A stretch of 64,000 bases of DNA, taken from positions 1,674,001 through 1,738,000 of the forward strand of contig NZ_AP019011.1 of NCBI RefSeq assembly GCF_016110345.1, read 5' to 3'. The notes under the pieces were generated by a model. The model searched no databases, was not told the origin of the DNA, and saw nothing but the letters and a program-made list of their open reading frames with translations. The DNA comes from Fluviibacter phosphoraccumulans. GTDB taxonomy: Bacteria; Pseudomonadota; Gammaproteobacteria; Burkholderiales; Rhodocyclaceae. A program made the position numbers and the translations under genes. This document shows positions 59,100 to 64,000 of this stretch, piece by piece. Numbering within the stretch: position 1 is the stretch's first letter; each line of letters starts with the position of its first letter.

Positions 59100-60656
59100 T
59101 TAACTACCCACGCTAATGTGCGGCACCAAGCCCGCCTCTGCCAGCTCGGCCGCGCGAATCACTGCCCGTGCCTTATTTTGCGTTTCCTGCCATTCGGCAT
59201 CCGGGTTGGAATCGGCCACAATGCCGGCACCCGCTTGCACGTTGAGAATGCCGTCTTTAATCACGGCGGTACGAATGGCAATGGCCAGATCCATGTCGCC
59301 ACTAAACCCCAGATAGCCTACTGAACCGGCGTACACACCACGCTTCACCGGTTCCAATTCGTCGATGATTTCCATGGCCCGTACCTTGGGCGCACCAGAG
59401 ACGGTACCGGCCGGGAAGGTGGCTTTAAGCACATCCATGGCGCTGAGGTTGGGCTGCAAATCACCCTCGACATTCGACACGATGTGCATCACATGCGAAT
59501 AACGCTCGATGACCATGCGCTCAGTTAGCTTAACGCTACCGGTTTTAGCGACACGGCCCACATCGTTTCTGCCAAGATCCAACAGCTGGGTATGCTCGGC
59601 GCACTCTTTTTCGTCAGCCAGCAAATCAGCAGCCAGAGCGGCATCGGCTTCTGGCGTGGCGCCGCGCGGCCGCGTGCCGGCAATAGGGCGCAGTGTAATC
59701 TTGGGGGCTTGGCCTTCTGCTTCGTTTTCCAGACGCACAAGAATCTCGGGAGATGACCCCACGACATGGAAATCACCGGCGTCGACGTAGAACATGTAAG
59801 GCGACGGATTCAACGCGCGCAACGTACGATACAGCGAGAGCGGATGCGCATGGAAAGGCTTTTGCATGCGTTGTGACAGCACGACCTGCATCACATCGCC
59901 TTCGGTAATGTAGTCCTTGGCTTTGAGCACCGCCGCTTTGAAAGCGGCTTCCCCGAACATGGAGACCGGGGCTTGCGTATCGAACTTGGCCGGGCCGACT
60001 TCGGGGGCAACGGCGGGGGCATGCAAACGCTGTTGCAGGCCTTCCAGCAGTTCACGCGCACTCTCAAATGCATTGGTTTGGGCCGGGTCGGCGTAGTGCA
60101 CCAGCGTGAGCTTGCCGGACAGGTTGTCCACAATGGCCAGCGTTTCAACCAGCATCAGCAGAATATCCGGCGTGCCGATCGGGTCCGGATGGCTATTTTT
60201 GGCTAGGCGCGGTTCGATATAGCGCACAGTGTCGTAACCGAACACACCGACCAGCCCACCGCAAAAGCGTGGCAGATGCGGCTGATGCGGCACTTTGAAA
60301 CTCGCCTGATAAGCGGCGATATCGTCGAGCGGATTCGCCGACGTTTTTGATTCAACGACCTGCCCATTGTGCACGCGGGTCAGCTCATGACCATGGACGG
60401 TCAAGCGGGTATTGGCCGGCAAACCAATAAAGGAATAGCGGCCGAAACGCTCGCCGCCCTGTACCGATTCGAATAGAAAGGTATACGGGGCGTTCGCCAG
60501 TTTAAGATACAGCGAGAGCGGCGTTTCCAGATCGGCCAGCGTTTCCAGCGTAACGGGAATGCGGTTATAGCCAGCAGCGGCCAATCGTTGAAAGGCCTCG
60601 GCGGCACCCGGGTCCGTCGCGCACAACGGATGGTGATGATGCGATAGCGTATTCAT
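59100..60656 (-). CDS. trpE: Anthranilate synthase component I
   Basis: Catalytic subunit converting chorismate to anthranilate; 518 residues. The N-terminal domain has the tryptophan-sensing segment FLFESVQGGERFGRYSFIG. The chorismate-binding C-terminal domain includes RPIAGTRPRGATPEAD and GAPKVRAMEIIDELEP. A His-rich run (SHHHHP) near the N terminus is unusual. The start overlaps the gph stop by 4 bp. The gph-trpE pair is a common betaproteobacterial arrangement. Confidence 0.96.
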   Translation of the reverse strand: MNTLSHHHHPLCATDPGAAEAFQRLAAAGYNRIPVTLETLADLETPLSLYLKLANAPYTFLFESVQGGERFGRYSFIGLPANTRLTVHGHELTRVHNGQVVESKTSANPLDDIAAYQASFKVPHQPHLPRFCGGLVGVFGYDTVRYIEPRLAKNSHPDPIGTPDILLMLVETLAIVDNLSGKLTLVHYADPAQTNAFESARELLEGLQQRLHAPAVAPEVGPAKFDTQAPVSMFGEAAFKAAVLKAKDYITEGDVMQVVLSQRMQKPFHAHPLSLYRTLRALNPSPYMFYVDAGDFHVVGSSPEILVRLENEAEGQAPKITLRPIAGTRPRGATPEADAALAADLLADEKECAEHTQLLDLGRNDVGRVAKTGSVKLTERMVIERYSHVMHIVSNVEGDLQPNLSAMDVLKATFPAGTVSGAPKVRAMEIIDELEPVKRGVYAGSVGYLGFSGDMDLAIAIRTAVIKDGILNVQAGAGIVADSNPDAEWQETQNKARAVIRAAELAEAGLVPHISVGS

Positions 60657-61366
60657 GAGTGTTCTTCGTGTGCATGCGCCGGTAGCATGGCGGCCAGTTC
60701 GGCCAGGCTGCCTACAAGCGCATTACAGTCTTCAGCCTGAATCGGATAGCCTTCGGCATAACCATAGGTCACGCCAACAGCCCCACAACCGGCGGCTCGC
60801 GCTGCCTGAATATCGTTGCCGGAGTCGCCGACGTGCAGGTTATGCATCAGCGACACATCCATCTCAACGCAGGCGCAGATGATCGGGTCCGGCGCGGGTT
60901 TTTTGTTCGGCGTGGAGTCACCGCCAATAACCGCTTTAAAATACGGCGCCAGGCCCGTAGCTTCGAGCAGCGGTAAGGTAAATTTAACGGGTTTGTTGGT
61001 GACGACCGCCATCGGATAGCCTGCAGTCTGCAGTGCCGCCAGACCCTCTTTCACCCCCGGATACACCTTGGCATGTTTGCCGTTAATGCGGGTGTAATGC
61101 TTGAGGTAAGCGGCCAAGCCCTGTTCAAAGGCTTCTTCATCAGGTGCCTGACCGGTTTGATCATTGGTCAGGCAGCGGCGCACCAGTGTATTGGTGCCGC
61201 GACCAATAAAACGACCAATCTCTGCCACCGAACGATCCGGCAAACCCAGCTCCGCCAACATGGCGTTACAGGCCTGATGCAGATCTAGCACGGTATCGAC
61301 CAGCGTGCCATCAAGATCGATGGTCAGACTCCGCGTGGACGCCAAAATGCGCTGCGACGATGTCAT
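60653..61366 (-). CDS. gph: Phosphoglycolate phosphatase
   Basis: HAD-superfamily phosphatase of 237 residues that removes phosphoglycolate made in DNA repair or by Rubisco-type reactions. Motif I is DLDGTLVDT, motif II VVTNKP, and motif III/IV K-x19-GDSGND near 165-185. It lies between rpe and trpE with 4-bp overlaps at both ends. Its product glycolate links loosely to the glyoxylate genes at the left of the window. Confidence 0.93.
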   Translation of the reverse strand: MTSSQRILASTRSLTIDLDGTLVDTVLDLHQACNAMLAELGLPDRSVAEIGRFIGRGTNTLVRRCLTNDQTGQAPDEEAFEQGLAAYLKHYTRINGKHAKVYPGVKEGLAALQTAGYPMAVVTNKPVKFTLPLLEATGLAPYFKAVIGGDSTPNKKPAPDPIICACVEMDVSLMHNLHVGDSGNDIQAARAAGCGAVGVTYGYAEGYPIQAEDCNALVGSLAELAAMLPAHAHEEHS

Positions 61367-62040
61367 GACTTAACCTTGTCCAACTGCTCGCGCATAGCGC
61401 CAATGGTCGCGGCATAATCAGGCGTATTGAAAATAGCGGAGCCTGCGACAAAGGTATCTGCCCCGGCCTGCGCCACTTCAGCAATATTGTCGATTTTGAT
61501 GCCGCCGTCGATTTCCAGTTTGATCGTGCGCCCGGTGCGAGCGGTGTAAGCGTCAATCTTGGCACGTACGGCCTTGAGCTTGTCGAGCGTTGAGGGAATA
61601 AAGGCCTGCCCACCAAAGCCCGGGTTCACCGACATCAGCAAGATCAGATCCAGGCGATCCATCACCCAATCCAGACACTCGATCGGCGTCGCCGGATTTA
61701 ATACCAGCCCGGCTTTGCAACCCAGTGAACGAATCAAGGTGAGCGAACGGTCCATATGCGCCGAGGCTTCCGGATGAAAACTGATCCAGTCCGCCCCAGC
61801 CTTTGCAAAAGATTCAATCAGGCCATCCACCGGCGACACCATCAGGTGCACATCAATCGGTGCTTGCGTGTGCGGACGAATCGCTTGGCACACCATCGGT
61901 CCGATGGTGAGATTGGGTACGTAATGGTTGTCCATCACATCAAAGTGAATCCAGTCAGCACCCGCCGCAATCACATTGCTAACCTCTTCACCCAGGCGAG
62001 CGAAATCGGCAGAAAGAATGCTGGGCGCGATGGTATACAT
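61363..62040 (-). CDS. rpe: Ribulose-phosphate 3-epimerase
   Basis: Pentose-phosphate enzyme of 225 residues, TIM barrel. Signatures are IAPSILSADFARLGEEV at the start, HFDVMDNHYVPNLTIGP and the LLMSVNPGFGGQ segment. The ATG at 62040 fits the family N terminus; longer frames exist upstream but lack homology. It precedes gph with a 4-bp overlap. Confidence 0.96.
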   Translation of the reverse strand: MYTIAPSILSADFARLGEEVSNVIAAGADWIHFDVMDNHYVPNLTIGPMVCQAIRPHTQAPIDVHLMVSPVDGLIESFAKAGADWISFHPEASAHMDRSLTLIRSLGCKAGLVLNPATPIECLDWVMDRLDLILLMSVNPGFGGQAFIPSTLDKLKAVRAKIDAYTARTGRTIKLEIDGGIKIDNIAEVAQAGADTFVAGSAIFNTPDYAATIGAMREQLDKVKS

Positions 62041-62071
62041 GACAGGCTCTTTCGATGGCGGCGGTTTTAAG

Positions 62072-63316
62072 TTAACTGCGGTAGTCGGCGTTGATTTTGA
62101 CGTAGTCGTAAGACAGATCACAGGTCCATATCGTGGCCTGGGCATTGCCGCGGGCCAGATCGATACGCACGGTGATTTCGGCATCAGCCATAATGGCAGC
62201 GCCCTGGTCTTCGGTATAGGCGGCGGCACGGCCGCCATGCTCGGCTACCAGCGTTTCGCCCGATTGGCTGGCCAGCCAGACACGGATGTTATCGACGTTT
62301 AAATCGGTGATGCCCGCATAACCAATGGCCGCCAGAATGCGCCCCAGGTTAGGGTCGGAGGCAAAGAAAGCGGTTTTAACCAGCGGTGAATGACCCACGG
62401 CATAAGCAACGGCACGGCACTCGTCGCGGGCGTTACCGCCACTGACTGCAATGGTCATCAGCTTGGTTGCGCCTTCGCCATCGCGCACGATGGCTTGCGC
62501 CAGTTCTTGCGCCAGCGCGGTCAATGCCGCGACAAATTCTGCCCAACCGGCTTCTTGCCCGGTCGTAAACTGCACGCCCGATTTGCCCGTGGCAATGGCC
62601 ACGAATGAATCATTAGTGGACGTATCGCCATCGACGGTGATGGCGTTGAAGGATTCGTCAGCCACAGCCTTGAGTGTGTCAGCCAGCAATTGCGGCGCTA
62701 CGCCCGCGTCGGTTCCCATGAACCCCAGCATGGTCGCCATATTCGGCTTGATCATGCCCGCGCCCTTGGAGACACCAGTCAAGGTAACGACCTTGCCACC
62801 GATGACGATTTGGCGGGAGGCAGCCTTGGCCACGGTATCCGTCGTCATGATGGCATGCGCCGCAGCGTGCCAATGGTTGTCTGCTAAATTCGCAATGGCG
62901 GCAGGCAGCCCCGCGACCAGCCTATCGACAGGCAGCGGTTCCAGAATCACGCCCGTCGAGAACGGCAGAATCTGACTGGCTTTAACGTTAAGCAACGTAG
63001 CCAGCGTTTCGCAGGTGGTGTTGGATGCAGAGAGACCCTGCTCACCGGTGCCCGCGTTGGCAATGCCGGTGTTGATGACCAAGGCACGGATGTCCGCATT
63101 GCCCTGTTCCAACAAATGCGCACGGCAGACTTGCACCGGGGCAGCACAAAAACGATTTTGCGTAAAAACACCCGCAACACTCGCGCCTGCATCAACCGCA
63201 ATGACTGTCAGATCGTTACGATCTTTTTTACGGATACCAGCGGCGGCCACGCCGAGGCGGATACCGGCCACCGGGTGCAGCGCGTCAGGCGCTGGCGTCT
63301 GATAATTAACCGGCAT
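62072..63316 (-). CDS. argJ: Bifunctional ArgJ (ornithine acetyltransferase/N-acetylglutamate synthase)
   Basis: Recycles the acetyl group from N-acetylornithine to glutamate in arginine synthesis; 414 residues. The self-cleavage site is present in GAGMIKPNMATMLGFMGTDA: the Thr of ATML becomes the nucleophile of the beta chain near residue 190. The ATG shares one base with the secA stop codon (TAATG), an order seen widely in Burkholderiales. Confidence 0.95.
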   Translation of the reverse strand: MPVNYQTPAPDALHPVAGIRLGVAAAGIRKKDRNDLTVIAVDAGASVAGVFTQNRFCAAPVQVCRAHLLEQGNADIRALVINTGIANAGTGEQGLSASNTTCETLATLLNVKASQILPFSTGVILEPLPVDRLVAGLPAAIANLADNHWHAAAHAIMTTDTVAKAASRQIVIGGKVVTLTGVSKGAGMIKPNMATMLGFMGTDAGVAPQLLADTLKAVADESFNAITVDGDTSTNDSFVAIATGKSGVQFTTGQEAGWAEFVAALTALAQELAQAIVRDGEGATKLMTIAVSGGNARDECRAVAYAVGHSPLVKTAFFASDPNLGRILAAIGYAGITDLNVDNIRVWLASQSGETLVAEHGGRAAAYTEDQGAAIMADAEITVRIDLARGNAQATIWTCDLSYDYVKINADYRS

Positions 63317-64000
63317 TACAAGACTCTCCCGTGGCAGAACTTGAACTTTTCACCCGAGCCGCAAGGGCATGGTGCATTACGGTTGATGGTTTCCGGGTCG
63401 TAAGGATTGCCATCCTGATCGACAAAAGCACCCGGCTCGCCATGCTGATAGGCCACATTTTCCGGCGCACTGCTTGCTTCAGCGGCCGCATCAATCTCTT
63501 CCGGCGAACCGATGCGCACCGTCATGAGGATGCGCGACACTTCCCGGCGCACGGCGCTGAGCAGGCTATCGAATAGCTCGAAAGCCTCTCGCTTGTATTC
63601 CTGCTTCGGATCTTTCTGGGCGTAACCGCGCAGATGAATGCCCTGACGCAGATGATCCAGCGCCGACAGGTGCTCTCGCCAGTGCGAATCCAGACTCTGC
63701 AGCATGACACTACGCTCGAAGCCGCTAAAGCTTTCTTCGCCGACCAGTGCGACCTTGGCGCCATAGACTTCATCTGCCGCCGAGATCAAACGTGCAAGCA
63801 ATGCTTCGTCATCCGGTGTATCCGCACCCTGGGCGATTTCGGCCAACGGCACACGTAACTGATACTCTGATTCCAGCAGATGCTCCAGCGCTGGCAGATC
63901 CCACTGCTCATCAATCGAACCTTCCGGCACGTAGGTGCGGAAAACTTCTTCGAGCAAGCCATGACGCAAGGCCGTCATGGTGGCGCTGATTTCAGCCGTT
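63316..64000 (-). CDS. secA: Protein translocase subunit SecA (C-terminal part)
   Basis: The final 228 codons of the secretion ATPase; the reading frame is open to the window edge, and the N terminus and motor domains lie beyond it. Visible are the helical scaffold/wing segments (QSLDSHWREHLSALDHLRQGIHLRGYAQ) and the zinc-binding SEC-C tail (CPCGSGEKFKFCHG), which binds SecB. The ATG at 63978 is internal, not the start. Confidence 0.95.
   Translation of the reverse strand, partial: TAEISATMTALRHGLLEEVFRTYVPEGSIDEQWDLPALEHLLESEYQLRVPLAEIAQGADTPDDEALLARLISAADEVYGAKVALVGEESFSGFERSVMLQSLDSHWREHLSALDHLRQGIHLRGYAQKDPKQEYKREAFELFDSLLSAVRREVSRILMTVRIGSPEEIDAAAEASSAPENVAYQHGEPGAFVDQDGNPYDPETINRNAPCPCGSGEKFKFCHGRVL

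Noticed and set aside
61363..62238. Extended start of rpe at 62238
   Set aside because: The extra 66 residues are Pro/Ser-rich with no homology and overlap argJ; the family N terminus begins at 62040.

Overview
This 64 kb window looks like chromosomal DNA of a betaproteobacterium, most likely order Burkholderiales or a near relative. The evidence is the gene content and order: rplU-rpmA-obgE-proB, rpe-gph-trpE, trpG-trpD-trpC, argJ-secA, an AAA ATPase (DUF815) next to a Nudix-ThiE fusion, GTP-dependent PEP carboxykinase, two PhaP-type phasins, and trimeric Porin_4 and OprB porins. By eye the GC content is mid-50s percent in the core, and lower around 22.4-29 kb. Nearly all of the window is coding. 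One RNA gene was found, tRNA-Pro(CGG). No rRNA, intact IS element, prophage or CRISPR array was seen.

Layout. 0.1-11.7 kb: central carbon metabolism (aceB, lrgAB-like pair, maeB, pckG), a truncated aldehyde-dehydrogenase-like gene facing an IclR regulator, a PBP7-type peptidase and an OprB porin. 11.7-17.5 kb: cell-wall genes (ampD, a MepK-like endopeptidase, an L,D-transpeptidase), a membrane-tethered TAXI protein, an MFS carrier and a DUF486 remnant. 17.6-22.2 kb: phasin 1, an acyltransferase, an aquaporin-type channel cotranscribed with fumC. 22.4-29.8 kb: accessory region with a NERD-helicase, a class II Fic protein with repeated upstream motifs, tRNA-Pro, a ThrE-type exporter and several small or unknown proteins. 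30.0-32.0 kb: an operon of cytochrome c, a DUF5993-like peptide, a DsbB variant and an outer-membrane protein. 32.0-35.6 kb: 3-hydroxybutyrate dehydrogenase, acetoacetate decarboxylase, patatin lipase and DUF1622. 35.6-44.6 kb: ispB, ribosomal proteins L21/L27, obgE-proB-coaE-zapD-yacG, Nudix-ThiE, DUF815 ATPase, mltA. 44.6-52.3 kb: amtB with an NtrC-like box, dsbC, a Ubi-type hydroxylase, a pseudopilin, a lipoprotein, a methyltransferase and a TPR glycosyltransferase. 52.4-55.4 kb: a general porin and an AbiE-type toxin-antitoxin pair. 55.4-64 kb: a trp cluster split by a second phasin and a glycine-zipper protein, then gph, rpe, argJ and the 3' part of secA.

Together the metabolic genes suggest a cell that grows on acetate or other C2-C4 acids (glyoxylate bypass, malic enzyme, PEPCK, fumarase). 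It probably stores polyhydroxybutyrate (two phasins with matched promoters, 3-hydroxybutyrate dehydrogenase). The most distinctive items are the paired phasin promoters with a dyad at the same offset, the NERD-helicase/Fic locus beside tRNA-Pro with four copies of one octamer before fic, the toxin-first AbiE locus with a 39-bp dyad over its promoter, and the DsbB variant whose second cysteine pair sits at the C terminus. All functional calls rest on motif recognition by eye; no database search was run.
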